Source: Paenibacillus dakarensis (lineage in GTDB: Bacteria; Bacillota; Bacilli; Paenibacillales; Paenibacillaceae). From it: a stretch of DNA of 64,000 nucleotides. The translations under genes were made by a program, and so were the position numbers. Shown here in pieces: positions 18,125 to 28,127 of the stretch. Under the pieces are notes generated by a model. It ran no database searches. It was not told where the DNA came from and saw only the letters and a list, made by a program, of their open reading frames with translations. How positions within the stretch are numbered: position 1 is the first letter of the stretch; each line of letters opens with the position of its first letter. Location of the stretch: NCBI RefSeq assembly GCF_001373415.1, contig NZ_CDSE01000036.1, positions 83,642-147,641 of the forward strand, written 5' to 3'.

Positions 18125-19275
18125 TATGCTTCACTCTCCTTCCGGCCCGCTTCATTTTCCTTCAGACGGCTGATTTTATATTTCAAGTATCCTCCACATG
18201 CACTAAACAAGAGGATTAACCCGACGATCACCGAAGAAATTTCTTGTCTGATTCCTGCCTGTGAACTCATATATGTGCTTCCCTGTTCAATAATCGATAC
18301 TAAAAATGATGAAAAAACAACACCAATTGGATGAGAGTTCCCTAATAGGGATACAGCAATGGAATCAAAGCCGATGCTTGATAATACTTTGGGTTGGATG
18401 GAGGAGTAATAGCCTAAATAGTAAGTGACACCGGCAAGACCAGCCAAACCACCTGAAATAACCATGGCTAGGACTGTATTTCTTCCTACATTAATTCCCG
18501 CATACTTTGCTGCATTCCGGTTGGAGCCTACCGCCTTCATTTCAAAGCCAACCACCGTTTTGTCCATAACAAACTTGATTAAAACAGCGGTAATCATAGC
18601 CAAAATAAAACCGATTGGGATGTCCATCTTCAGGTTAGCTGCTTCGACATTCACTAGCGTTAATCTTGCTGCTTCGGAAATATACCGGGACTGCCTTGAG
18701 ACAGGATCAATATAATACATTTGAATAAAAAAGCTAATGACATATTGAGCAATATAATTCAACATAATCGTCGATACGACTTCATTAATGTTAAATTTAT
18801 ATTTTAGCCACCCTACTAATCCTCCCATGAGTCCCCCGGCGACGATTCCGATCAGTAAAACAAGCGGCTTTGCGATTACTGCATCCAAACCACTATAGCC
18901 AACAATGATTGTCGCAAAAAAGCCGGAGACGAGCATTTGGCCGGCAACCCCAATATTAAACAGGCCTGCTCTAAAGGCAACAGTGACTGCCAAGCTGGCA
19001 AACACAAGCGGCGTCATGGCGTTCAGCAAACTCAAGAAATCAGTCAGTATGCTCTTATAGCCTGCATAAGAAGGCTTAGGCAAGATCCCTGCCCCTTGGA
19101 ATAAATTATAAAACGCCTGCAGAGGATTTTTGCCGATTAAAAGGATAACGATAGCCGCCGCAATAAAACTTAGGATTATGGAGACTAACGGTATGGAGAT
19201 CGATTGCCATTTCTCATTCCTTATTGGCCGAATAAGACGATTACTTAAGGTTTTCTTTTGTTTATCTTTACTCAT
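18124..19275 (-). CDS. nupP: Nucleoside ABC transporter permease (NupP-like)
   Basis: Second permease of the importer, 383 residues. A basic cytoplasmic N-terminus leads into helices from about residue 25. Conserved motifs include FRAGLFNIGVAGQMLVSGFFA and GFEMKAVGSNRNAAKYAGINVGRNTVLAMVISGGLAGLAG; the latter matches the cytoplasmic loop of this permease class. It overlaps nupO by 8 bases and nupQ by one. Confidence 0.88.
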   Translation of the reverse strand: MSKDKQKKTLSNRLIRPIRNEKWQSISIPLVSIILSFIAAAIVILLIGKNPLQAFYNLFQGAGILPKPSYAGYKSILTDFLSLLNAMTPLVFASLAVTVAFRAGLFNIGVAGQMLVSGFFATIIVGYSGLDAVIAKPLVLLIGIVAGGLMGGLVGWLKYKFNINEVVSTIMLNYIAQYVISFFIQMYYIDPVSRQSRYISEAARLTLVNVEAANLKMDIPIGFILAMITAVLIKFVMDKTVVGFEMKAVGSNRNAAKYAGINVGRNTVLAMVISGGLAGLAGVTYYLGYYSSIQPKVLSSIGFDSIAVSLLGNSHPIGVVFSSFLVSIIEQGSTYMSSQAGIRQEISSVIVGLILLFSACGGYLKYKISRLKENEAGRKESEA

Positions 19276-20800
19276 GCTTTGCCCCCATCATATATTCGCC
19301 GACTTCATTCGTCGTTAATGAATCACTTCCGGCGATTTTTTGAAGTTGACCGTTATATATAACTCCTATGGTATCTGCCACATTCATAATTTCATCCAAT
19401 TCCAGTGAAATGAGTAGAATCGCTTTTCCGCGATCCCGTTCTTGAATCATCATCTTATGAATATTTTCGATCGCACCAATATCGACTCCCCGTGTTGGCT
19501 GAACGAATATCATGAGCGGCGACTGCAATTCGATTTCGCGTGCAATAATCGCCTTTTGCTGGTTACCGCCGCTCATCGAACGAACTTGCGTTTTGACGCC
19601 TTGTCCGCTTCTAATATCGTATTTATCGATCAATTTCCTGCCAGATTGCTCAAATCCCTCTTTATTCAAAATCCCCTTCTTGGAAAAGGGCTCCTTATAG
19701 TACTGCTTTAATGCTAAATTCGTAGATAAATCAAAATCCAAAAACAGCCCAAAGCTTTGTCGATCTTCAGGGATATAGGATATTCCAGCTTCTGTTCTGT
19801 TTCTTATACTTTCATACGTAATGTCCTTGCCCTGAAGTAGTATTTTCCCACTGCTGACCTTGGTCAATCCTGCAATAGCATCAGCGATTTCGACTTGGCC
19901 GTTATCTGCGACTCCAGCAATAGCAAATATCTCGCCGCTGCGTATGGCAAAGGATACGTCTTTCACCACTTCAAATCCATCTTCATTCTTAATGGTTAGA
20001 TGCTCTACTTTCAGTATTTCCTCTTTAAACCGGGCAGGCACTTTCTCAGCTTCAAAGCTTACCTCTCTGCCCACCATTAATTGAGCCATATGATTAACCG
20101 ACGTCGTCTTTACATCCAGCACATCCACTAATCTGCCTTTATTCAGTACAGCGCATCGGTCAGCCACTTTTTTGATTTCTTCCAGCTTATGCGTGATCAG
20201 GATGATGGTTTTCCCGCCGTCTCGCAGACCTTTGATAATCCCCAGCAAGAACTCAATTTCTTGTGGCGTCAAGACTGCAGTCGGTTCATCAAATATAAGG
20301 ATTTCAGCTTCACGATAAAGCACCTTCAGAATTTCCACCCGCTGCTGCATGGAAACGTTTAGGTCAGCTATTTTCTTCGTAGGATCCACTTCTAAGCCAA
20401 AGCTTTTGGACAGCTCTTCAATTTTTCGATTAGCATTTCGAATATCCACATATGGAAAGAGCCCTGCAAATTTTTTGATTGGCTCAACTCCTAAGGTAAT
20501 ATTCTCTGTAATCGTATAATCAGAGACTAGCTTAAAATGCTGATGGACCATTCCTATGTTAAGCTTTGCCGCATGGTTAGGCGAACTGATCTGTACCTTC
20601 TCCCCGCGAATATAAATATCTCCTTCATCCGGCTCGTACATGCCGCCCAGAATACTCATCAACGTGGATTTACCCGCTCCATTCTCTCCAAGCAAGGCGA
20701 AAATTTCTCCTTTTTTTATATCAATGGATACATCATCATTCGCCACTATTCCTGGGAAGCGTTTGGTTATATGTTTCATTTCTACAATAAAATCAGACAT
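19268..20800 (-). CDS. nupO: Nucleoside ABC transporter ATP-binding protein (NupO-like)
   Basis: Fused double ATPase of 510 residues, as in ribose and nucleoside importers. In the first half are Walker A GENGAGKSTLM (~38-48), a degenerate signature NVSMQQRVEIL, and Walker B ILIFDEPTAVLTP. In the second half the Walker A region is replaced by GVADNGQVE, while SGGNQQKAIIAREI and LMIFVQPTRGVD are kept. The altered second Walker A is normal for this family. It lies 127 bases downstream of the lipoprotein gene, with a strong hairpin between them. Confidence 0.93.
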   Translation of the reverse strand: MSDFIVEMKHITKRFPGIVANDDVSIDIKKGEIFALLGENGAGKSTLMSILGGMYEPDEGDIYIRGEKVQISSPNHAAKLNIGMVHQHFKLVSDYTITENITLGVEPIKKFAGLFPYVDIRNANRKIEELSKSFGLEVDPTKKIADLNVSMQQRVEILKVLYREAEILIFDEPTAVLTPQEIEFLLGIIKGLRDGGKTIILITHKLEEIKKVADRCAVLNKGRLVDVLDVKTTSVNHMAQLMVGREVSFEAEKVPARFKEEILKVEHLTIKNEDGFEVVKDVSFAIRSGEIFAIAGVADNGQVEIADAIAGLTKVSSGKILLQGKDITYESIRNRTEAGISYIPEDRQSFGLFLDFDLSTNLALKQYYKEPFSKKGILNKEGFEQSGRKLIDKYDIRSGQGVKTQVRSMSGGNQQKAIIAREIELQSPLMIFVQPTRGVDIGAIENIHKMMIQERDRGKAILLISLELDEIMNVADTIGVIYNGQLQKIAGSDSLTTNEVGEYMMGAKHE

Positions 20801-20839
20801 CTTTCTCCTCCTTCATCCCAATAAGCAGGAAAGAAAAAT

Positions 20840-20894
20840 TTAGAAGTTCATCATCCCCTCATAAATCCTAGAGCAGGGAATGATAAACTTCTAA
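20840..20894 (-). terminator. Intercistronic hairpin / leaky terminator between the BMP lipoprotein and nupO
   Basis: On the minus strand TTAGAAGTTTATCATTCCCT pairs with AGGGGATGATGAACTTCTAA (about 20 bp, two or three non-canonical positions), followed by ATTTTTC. Such structures between a binding-protein gene and its permease genes commonly give excess binding protein, by partial termination or by protecting the upstream mRNA. Confidence 0.7.
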
Positions 20895-20927
20895 GGTTCA
20901 TTTCACGATTGTGTTTCTATATTTAAA

Positions 20928-22079
20928 TTAAAGTCCTGGAAACTTTTCTGGTGTATGGCCATTAAAGTTAGAAGCTGGAACGATTTTGCCATCCTTCACT
21001 AACTCGTATGCCTCATTCATTTTATTTAATGTATCCTCTGATAATTGATGACGTCCTTCTTCTTTGATGAAACCAGTTGAGTCAGTGTCTGCATGAAGGA
21101 CTACGTTTCCGCCTTTAAAGCTTCCATCAACAATAGTATTTAATGCCTTTTCAACATTCATACTCATGAATTTTACAGCAGATGTTAACACGATATTTTC
21201 AGAGCCATTTGCACCATCATCATATTGGTCAACGTCCACGCCAATTACTTTAACATCGCCTTTAGCTTCCTTAACCGCTGTAAAGACACCATTACCCGTG
21301 CCGCCTGCTGCCACAAAGATTCTATCTACACCTTTATTGATCAATGCATTTCCGATTACTTTACCTGTTGCTTCATCTGCAAAAGAGCCTGCATAGTTAC
21401 CGCCCACATCTGCACCTGTTACATCCGTTCCTGCATAACCTGATAATTCAACAACTTCGACGTTTTTCCCATAAACCTTGTTAACGTAATTTACCCCTGA
21501 TTCAAAACCAAACTGATAATTTACATTGGAAGGATAAGCAATGCCATTTACGACCGCTACTTTATTTGATTTTGTTTCAAGAGCTGCAGCCATGCCTGCA
21601 AAAAAGCCACTTTCTTGTTCCGCGAAATTCATGGCATATACATTGTCGAAATCTTTTTGATCACCTACAGGTGAAGGCTCAGCGTCATTTAAGATAAATG
21701 TTTTGTCAGGATTTTCTAGAGCGATGCTGGAAACTCCGGCAAATTGAAACCCTGGGGTTATAATAACATCATAATCTGCCACAATATCAGCAACAGCTTG
21801 TACAGCAGCAGCAGGATCACCCGTTTCCTCTCTCACAGCCTTTACAGTTGCTGTTGGATGATTTTTGATAAAGTTCAAAATTCCGTTATAGTTATCTTCA
21901 TTAAAGTTGCCATCATCAACGCCGGAAGGACTTGTAACAATGGCAATTTTCAGTCCGTCTTTACCTGCTCCGGAATTTGCTTCATTTGCTTCATTTGCAT
22001 TGTTTCCGCATGCTGCCATAACAACAGTCATCAAAGCAAGGATTAAAACAACTGCTATATTTTTTGTACTTTTTTTCAT
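20928..22079 (-). CDS. nupN: BMP family nucleoside-binding lipoprotein (NupN-like)
   Basis: Substrate-binding lipoprotein of the Bmp/PnrA family. The signal peptide has lipobox MAACG, giving lipidation at C24; a short Asn/Glu/Ala-rich linker follows. Family motifs are KIAIVTSPSGVDDGNFNEDNYNG, NFAEQESGFFAGMAAAL and VIGVDVDQYDDG. Length 383. It is the first gene of the operon, directly behind the purine riboswitch, so expression should fall when guanine or hypoxanthine is plentiful. PnrA-type proteins bind purine nucleosides. Confidence 0.92.
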   Translation of the reverse strand: MKKSTKNIAVVLILALMTVVMAACGNNANEANEANSGAGKDGLKIAIVTSPSGVDDGNFNEDNYNGILNFIKNHPTATVKAVREETGDPAAAVQAVADIVADYDVIITPGFQFAGVSSIALENPDKTFILNDAEPSPVGDQKDFDNVYAMNFAEQESGFFAGMAAALETKSNKVAVVNGIAYPSNVNYQFGFESGVNYVNKVYGKNVEVVELSGYAGTDVTGADVGGNYAGSFADEATGKVIGNALINKGVDRIFVAAGGTGNGVFTAVKEAKGDVKVIGVDVDQYDDGANGSENIVLTSAVKFMSMNVEKALNTIVDGSFKGGNVVLHADTDSTGFIKEEGRHQLSEDTLNKMNEAYELVKDGKIVPASNFNGHTPEKFPGL

Positions 22080-22130
22080 TACTCATGGTCCCCCTCAGTT
22101 AATCTTGTTGAATTGTTGTTTTTGTAAAAA

Positions 22131-22158
22131 TTAAAAAGCACCGAGTTGCACCGGTGCT
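22131..22158 (-). terminator. Terminator of the riboswitch expression platform
   Basis: On the minus strand AGCACCG-gtgcaact-CGGTGCT is followed by TTTTAATTTTT. It lies about 60 bases downstream of the aptamer and 50 bases before the lipoprotein start, the expected place for a ligand-stabilised off switch. Confidence 0.85.
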
Positions 22159-22216
22159 TGACTTCAGGAAGGTAGATAATGAAAAAAGCATAAGTTAAAT
22201 CCGTATATTACCTAAC

Positions 22217-22283
22217 CTCGTAGTCAAGCTATTTATGGTAGCTTGGTAGAAACTTTCGGGCCATATCCCCAACATTATACGAG
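22217..22283 (-). ncRNA. Purine riboswitch aptamer, guanine class
   Basis: On the minus strand the P1 arms CTCGTA/TACGAG enclose GGATATGGCCCGAAAGTTTCTACC and the P3 arm pair AGCTACC/AGCT. These match the conserved purine riboswitch core. The base corresponding to position 74, in the J3/1 segment GACTA, is C, which pairs with guanine or hypoxanthine; adenine switches carry U. It controls the nup-like operon by termination at 22131-22158. Confidence 0.95.
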
Positions 22284-22311
22284 AATAAATATTTTAATTT
22301 TTACAGAAGCC

Positions 22312-22340
22312 ATAGTAACATGGGATATTCCCATCGTCAA
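22312..22340 (-). promoter_or_regulatory. Promoter of the nucleoside importer operon, with an inverted repeat in the spacer
   Basis: On the minus strand TTGACG (22335-22340), a 17-base spacer and TACTAT (22312-22317) lie about 30 bases upstream of the riboswitch. The spacer contains ATGGGA-ATA-TCCCAT, which could be an operator for a further repressor. Confidence 0.65.
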
Positions 22341-22500
22341 CAATAAACACGTATGTTATATTTGGAAATCACATTCAATGTTCGGAAACGGATTGAAAAG
22401 GAATTGATTATCATATGGATTTGAAGAATGATGAGGAAAACAAGTGCATTTTTCCGAATTATTACATGTTAGCGATTTATACTGTGGATTAATAAAGCCA
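22341..22500. other. Non-coding region upstream of the nucleoside importer promoter
   Basis: AT-rich sequence between the importer promoter and the groEL terminator. I see no ORF with a ribosome site and no strong structure in it. Confidence 0.4.
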
Positions 22501-22545
22501 AAAAAAGAGGCTGCTCATAAGTCCAGTGAACTTATGAGCAGCCTC
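22501..22545 (-). terminator. Terminator of the groESL operon
   Basis: On the minus strand GAGGCTGCTCATAAGTTC pairs with GACTTATGAGCAGCCTC with a short loop, followed by seven T. It lies about 100 bases past the groEL stop codon. Confidence 0.92.
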
Positions 22546-22643
22546 TCTGCTTAACACATTCCTCAATTTGTAGGGGATGAAAAGGGGATAGATTGATCCT
22601 CTTACCCTAAAATAACTTGATACAATAAGGTTTTTAACCCTTA

Positions 22644-24287
<1,644 letters not shown>

Positions 24288-24333
24288 CTAATGGATTATG
24301 AAAATTTCAGCATTCTTATATTCAGGTTGTGAA

Positions 24334-24615
24334 TTAACCCAAGATCGCGTGGATGTCGCTTTCTTTCATAATCAAATATTCTTTACCTTCGTATTTGATT
24401 TCTGTTCCAGCGTATTTGGAGAAAATAACACGGTCGCCTTCTTTCACTTCCAAAGCTACACGCACACCGTCTTTCAAAGAACCGCTGCCTACTGCGATAA
24501 CTTTACCTTCTTGCGGCTTTTCTTTAGCGGAGTCCGGAAGCACGATCCCGAATGCCGTGGTTTCTTCTTGTTCAATTGGTTCAACCAATACGCGTTCACC
24601 TAAAGGTCTGATCAT
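24334..24615 (-). CDS. groES: Co-chaperonin GroES
   Basis: 10-kDa lid subunit, 93 residues. It has the N-terminal [33 protein letters not shown] (the mobile loop lies in the T-A-F-G-I-V-L part), then GKVIAVGSG and the C-terminal [26 protein letters not shown]. First gene of the groESL operon, with CIRCE 56 bases upstream. Confidence 0.99.
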   Translation of the reverse strand: MIRPLGERVLVEPIEQEETTAFGIVLPDSAKEKPQEGKVIAVGSGSLKDGVRVALEVKEGDRVIFSKYAGTEIKYEGKEYLIMKESDIHAILG

Positions 24616-24670
24616 GAAAAATAGCCTCCTTAATAATATATTGTGGTGTTCTTGTTCAAAACTTTATGTA

Positions 24671-24697
24671 TTAGCACTCGACCATCGTCAGTGCTAA
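24671..24697. promoter_or_regulatory. CIRCE operator (HrcA binding site)
   Basis: TTAGCACTC-N9-CAGTGCTAA on the plus strand; one position differs from the canonical GAGTGCTAA arm. It sits just downstream of the predicted groES promoter, where HrcA represses transcription outside heat shock. Confidence 0.95.
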
Positions 24698-24708
24698 CAA
24701 CCAATTTT

Positions 24709-24737
24709 ATGATACTCAAGTTGCCTGAAAATTTCAA
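24709..24737 (-). promoter_or_regulatory. Sigma-A promoter of groESL
   Basis: On the minus strand TTGAAA (24732-24737), a 17-base spacer and TATCAT (24709-24714) lie immediately upstream of CIRCE, the usual arrangement for HrcA-regulated groESL operons. Confidence 0.7.
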
Positions 24738-24861
24738 GTCCTTTACTTTATTTTTTGATAACTTTTAATCAGATTGCTAAATTGAGGTTGTCCTCCAGAC
24801 TCCTCTCTCCATTCTATCCACCACTTTTCATTTTATGCCTGTTTCTGAGTGCCGCAAGTTC

Positions 24862-24894
24862 AAAAAAAAGAGCACCCGTGGAGCGGGTACTCTT
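24862..24894 (-). terminator. Terminator after tatC
   Basis: On the minus strand AAGAGTACCCG-ctcca-CGGGTGCTCTT is followed by a run of T. It lies 31-63 bases past the tatC stop. Confidence 0.85.
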
Positions 24895-24924
24895 GATTTA
24901 TTCGATATGTATTCCACTTCAGTG

Positions 24925-25695
24925 CTAGTCTTCATCTGTACGGATATAGCGGCTCTCCAGCTCCATATCGGCCTCCAGCTGCTTACGATAAACAATTGAT
25001 GAAAGGAATATACTGAATTCATACAGAAGCAGCAGCGGAATAGAAACCAGAAAATCTGAAATAAAGTCCGGCGGCGTGATAATGACTGCTACAAATACGA
25101 GAGCAAAATATCCCAAACGACGCATTTTCTTCAGCCGCAGCGGATTTAGAATCCGGATCTTCGTCAGGAACATGACAATCAGCGGAAGTTCAAACAAGAG
25201 AGCGAGAGGCAGCACTAGATTGAACATAAAGTTAAAATAATTCGTAATCCCGTACGTCTCCTGCAGCCCCATACTCTGCGTAATAGACGTTGTAAAGTGG
25301 AGGGTCATCGGGAAGACGATGTAGTATCCAAACAAGGTTCCCAAGATAAATAGAATAAATGCATATGGAACATAACGCGCAGCGGCTCTCTGTTCATGTT
25401 TGCGCAGTCCCGGCTTTACGAACGCCCAAACCTGATAAAAAATAAACGGAACGGAAATCACAAGCGAGAATAGAGCAGCAATCTTCATATAGATCCCGAT
25501 ACCATCCCAGAAAGAGAAAGCATTCAGTTGAAAATTCTTAGCCTGCTCCGATTCTGTAAGATACTTGTAGATCGGCTCGGCTATAAACAGGCCGGCAATC
25601 AATCCGCCCACAAATACGACAAGAACAATAAAGATTCGCTTGCGAAGCTCACCCAGGTGCTCCACAAGCGCCATCTCTTCCATTTTCTCCGACAC
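24925..25695 (-). CDS. tatC: Sec-independent protein translocase subunit TatC
   Basis: Receptor subunit of the twin-arginine translocase, with six membrane helices. The family N-terminus MALVEHLGELRKRIF contains the essential LxELRxR region. The first periplasmic loop includes FVKPGLRKHE, and TPPDFISD lies late in the protein. I used the GTG at 25695 (256 residues, starting SEKMEEMALVEHL) because GAGGTGAT lies eight bases upstream; a longer in-frame start at 25731 would put that site inside the gene. It follows tatA, with two hairpins in the 153-base gap. Confidence 0.93.
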   Translation of the reverse strand: MSEKMEEMALVEHLGELRKRIFIVLVVFVGGLIAGLFIAEPIYKYLTESEQAKNFQLNAFSFWDGIGIYMKIAALFSLVISVPFIFYQVWAFVKPGLRKHEQRAAARYVPYAFILFILGTLFGYYIVFPMTLHFTTSITQSMGLQETYGITNYFNFMFNLVLPLALLFELPLIVMFLTKIRILNPLRLKKMRRLGYFALVFVAVIITPPDFISDFLVSIPLLLLYEFSIFLSSIVYRKQLEADMELESRYIRTDED

Positions 25696-25733
25696 GCTAG
25701 ATATCACCTCATCTGTATCCCGGCAGCACAAGA

Positions 25734-25770
25734 AGAAACGGCGTATCTTTACCGAAAGAGTACCGTTTCT
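25734..25770 (-). other. Hairpin immediately upstream of the tatC ribosome site
   Basis: AGAAACGG...CCGTTTCT outer arms enclose a second pairing of CTCTTT with AAAGAT around a CGGT tetraloop. No T tract follows on the minus strand, so it is not a simple terminator. It lies about 20 bases ahead of the tatC ribosome site and may affect the level of TatC relative to TatA. Confidence 0.45.
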
Positions 25771-25810
25771 ATTAAACTAATTGCACAAACTTGGATGAAC
25801 CAACTTAAAT

Positions 25811-25831
25811 AAAATCCCTCCCGCAGGAGGG
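25811..25831 (-). terminator. Short hairpin between tatA and tatC (weak terminator)
   Basis: On the minus strand CCCTCC-tgc-GGGAGGG is followed by ATTTTA. It begins about 18 bases after the tatA stop. Partial termination here would give more TatA than TatC, which fits the known subunit excess. Confidence 0.6.
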
Positions 25832-25848
25832 TAAATCAATTCACGCAT

Positions 25849-26076
25849 TTATTCCGGAAGACGCTTATCTTCAGCCTTCGGCTGCGCTGCAACCTGTTGA
25901 GGAGCTTCTTTCTTCTTGGAAGCCGGCTCATCCTCCATAATCTCACGTGCTCCGTCCTTGAACTCACGGAACGTTCTGCCTACAGCACGTCCAAGCTCAG
26001 GCAGCTTGTTCGGTCCGAACAGCAGCAATGCTAAGATGACGAGCAAAATAATACCCGGAACCCCGATTGGACCCAT
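25849..26076 (-). CDS. tatA: Twin-arginine translocase subunit TatA
   Basis: Pore-forming Tat subunit, 75 residues. It has a short N-terminal hydrophobic helix (IILLVILALLLFGPNKLPELGRAVG), with the FG-P-KLPELGRA hinge at about 20-33, then an amphipathic helix (FREFKDGAREIM) and a charged tail. GAGGAGAAGAGG precedes the ATG. Its partner tatC follows. Confidence 0.96.
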   Translation of the reverse strand: MGPIGVPGIILLVILALLLFGPNKLPELGRAVGRTFREFKDGAREIMEDEPASKKKEAPQQVAAQPKAEDKRLPE

Positions 26077-26271
26077 ACCTCTTCTCCTCCTTGTCCTATT
26101 TGAAGCAGCTCAAAAGCAATCAAGACGCCATCAAATTAGGATATAGCTTCATTTTAGAAAAATCAGCCAAATAACATATATACAGTCATCATACCATAAG
26201 AAAAATCACATAAATAGTACGGAAAAATGAACATTTTCTGTACAAATATCCCTTTATAGCCTGTATTCCCC

Positions 26272-26757
26272 TTACTCGCGGTATTGTCCTGTAACCATGA
26301 GGAGTGCTTCTGGCAGTTGATCCATAATAGCTGCAAGATTCTCATGCACGCCTTTTGGAGAACCCGGTAAATTGAGAATCAAAGTCTGTCCCCGAATTCC
26401 GCATACCCCGCGAAATAACATGGCACTCCGATTCTTTTGCATGACAGAAGCTCTCATCGCCTCTACGATACCCGGAACTTCACGCTCCACCACACGCTTT
26501 GTAGCTTCAGGGGTTACGTCGCGAGCAGCCAATTCGGTTCCCCCGGTTGTTAATACCAGGTCTACTTGAAAGTAATCCGTTAGCTCAATCAACGCTGCGG
26601 TGATCTCATCTTCTTCGTCAGGCACAATCCGGTATTCAATAATTTCGCCGCCCAATTCCTCTTCAATCAGTTCTCGGATGACCTGGGCGCTCGTATCCTC
26701 GCGTTCCCCCCGCGAGCCTTTATCGCTCGCCGTCAGGATCGCCGTCTTCCATAACAT
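26272..26757 (-). CDS. moaB: Molybdenum cofactor biosynthesis protein MoaB/MogA
   Basis: MoCF-fold enzyme of 161 residues that adenylylates molybdopterin before molybdate insertion. The opening AILTASDKGSRGEREDTSAQVIRELIE and the VLTTGGTELAARDVTPEA block (GTG-S/T-type loop and RD-TP-EA signature) identify the family, as do GIRGQTLILNLPGSPKG and the C-terminal helix. It lies between tatA and moaC on the same strand. The MoaB and MogA roles cannot be separated from sequence alone. Confidence 0.92.
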   Translation of the reverse strand: MLWKTAILTASDKGSRGEREDTSAQVIRELIEEELGGEIIEYRIVPDEEDEITAALIELTDYFQVDLVLTTGGTELAARDVTPEATKRVVEREVPGIVEAMRASVMQKNRSAMLFRGVCGIRGQTLILNLPGSPKGVHENLAAIMDQLPEALLMVTGQYRE

Positions 26758-26839
26758 GAGTACCCTCTCCTTCCCCTTTTGCCGATTCTTACTTCTATAT
26801 TCAATATTTAATCACGGAAAGATGAATTAATGATTCCCG

Positions 26840-27316
26840 CTACTTTCCTTCATTCATATAATCTCCGCTCTTGCCTCCTGTTTTGCGAAGCAGCTTGGTC
26901 GGACCAATCTCCATATCCTTCTGCATGGCCTTGCACATATCGTATACGGTTAAAGCTGCTGCAGATACGGCGGTCAGAGCTTCCATCTCAACTCCGGTCT
27001 TGCCCGTTGTTTTTACGGTTGCTTCTATATAAAGTTCATCCCTGCCATTATTGCCGAATTCCACGTTAATACCCGTAAGCGGAAGCGGGTGGCACATCGG
27101 GATCCAATCCGATGTTTTCTTGGCAGCCATAATAGCCGCTACCTGCGCTACCGCAAGCACATCGCCTTTTTCAATTCCGCCTTCAATTATACGGCGAAGT
27201 GTCTCCGGATACATCTTGACAGTCGTTACTGCGGTGGCAGTCCGGGATGTAATGTCTTTATCACTCACATCTACCATTCTTGCCCTTCCCTGCTCATTAA
27301 AATGACTAAGCTCCAT
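26840..27316 (-). CDS. moaC: Cyclic pyranopterin monophosphate synthase MoaC
   Basis: Second step of molybdopterin synthesis, forming cyclic pyranopterin monophosphate with MoaA. The protein opens [24 protein letters not shown] and has the [10 protein letters not shown] metal-like active site block (K, H and D residues), [23 protein letters not shown] and a C-terminal KTGGKSG. I chose the ATG at 27316 (158 residues), which follows a GAAGGTGATGG ribosome site and starts just after the cyclo-ligase stop; the longer reading would overlap that gene. Confidence 0.95.
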   Translation of the reverse strand: MELSHFNEQGRARMVDVSDKDITSRTATAVTTVKMYPETLRRIIEGGIEKGDVLAVAQVAAIMAAKKTSDWIPMCHPLPLTGINVEFGNNGRDELYIEATVKTTGKTGVEMEALTAVSAAALTVYDMCKAMQKDMEIGPTKLLRKTGGKSGDYMNEGK

Positions 27317-27320
27317 TCCA

Positions 27321-27941
27321 TCACCTTCCGCTAAATCCAGACTGCAGGTATCCATTCTCTGTTATGAGCCCGTCCAGACGCAAGTCATGACATTCCATAG
27401 GCACGTGATCAATTAACTGTACTCCATATCCGAGTCCAATCCACAAAGGTGCTTTCCATTCTTGAACCTTCCCCGCATGCAGCATGCGATCACGAAGACG
27501 ATCATAATAGCCGCCTCCATAGCCAAGCCTGCCTCCCATGGTATCGAAGGCCAGTCCTGGAACCCATATCATGCCCGGAACAACATCCTCCGGACATTTC
27601 TTCGCGCGAACGGGATCCGGTTCCAAGATGCCATATGTTCCCTTCACCAGTTCATCCGGGCTTTGAAGATAGTACAGCTCCATCACTCTGTTGTCCTTAA
27701 GGCTTTTCGGCACCAAGACGTCCATGCCGTTCCTCCATCCCCATCTGATCAACGGCCATGTGTCTAGCTCGGAACGAAATGGAACATACGCGAGCATGCT
27801 CTCCGCGCGAGTTGATACCATTAAATCAGCTGCATGGCGGCATGCCTTCGCGGAATGCTCTGCACGAATGGGGTCAGCAATGGAATCTCTGAGAGAAACC
27901 TGGTGTGCACGCAGTTCAGACTTGGATACAGAAATATTCAT
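27321..27941 (-). CDS. 5-formyltetrahydrofolate cyclo-ligase
   Basis: ATP-dependent enzyme converting 5-formyl-THF to 5,10-methenyl-THF (MTHFS family), 206 residues. The C-terminal signature is visible as [26 protein letters not shown]; the N-terminal part includes [14 protein letters not shown] and [15 protein letters not shown]. It is the first gene of a short unit with moaC five bases downstream, and diverges from the ABC-F gene. B. subtilis does not have this gene at this place in the ydi region. Confidence 0.92.
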   Translation of the reverse strand: MNISVSKSELRAHQVSLRDSIADPIRAEHSAKACRHAADLMVSTRAESMLAYVPFRSELDTWPLIRWGWRNGMDVLVPKSLKDNRVMELYYLQSPDELVKGTYGILEPDPVRAKKCPEDVVPGMIWVPGLAFDTMGGRLGYGGGYYDRLRDRMLHAGKVQEWKAPLWIGLGYGVQLIDHVPMECHDLRLDGLITENGYLQSGFSGR

Positions 27942-28127
27942 ATCCGGTATTTCCTCTCCTGCATATAATTAAGTTTAGTTTACCATTGTTCCTTCCTTTC
28001 GCCAAGAATGCCGGAAGTCACCTTCATTTGGTCGCTTGTTTAACATTTTTCATGTAAACTTACGTTATCATCATCTGAATCGAACGATGAAACATTGAAC
28101 TATATATAGATGGAGGTTTTTATTCTC

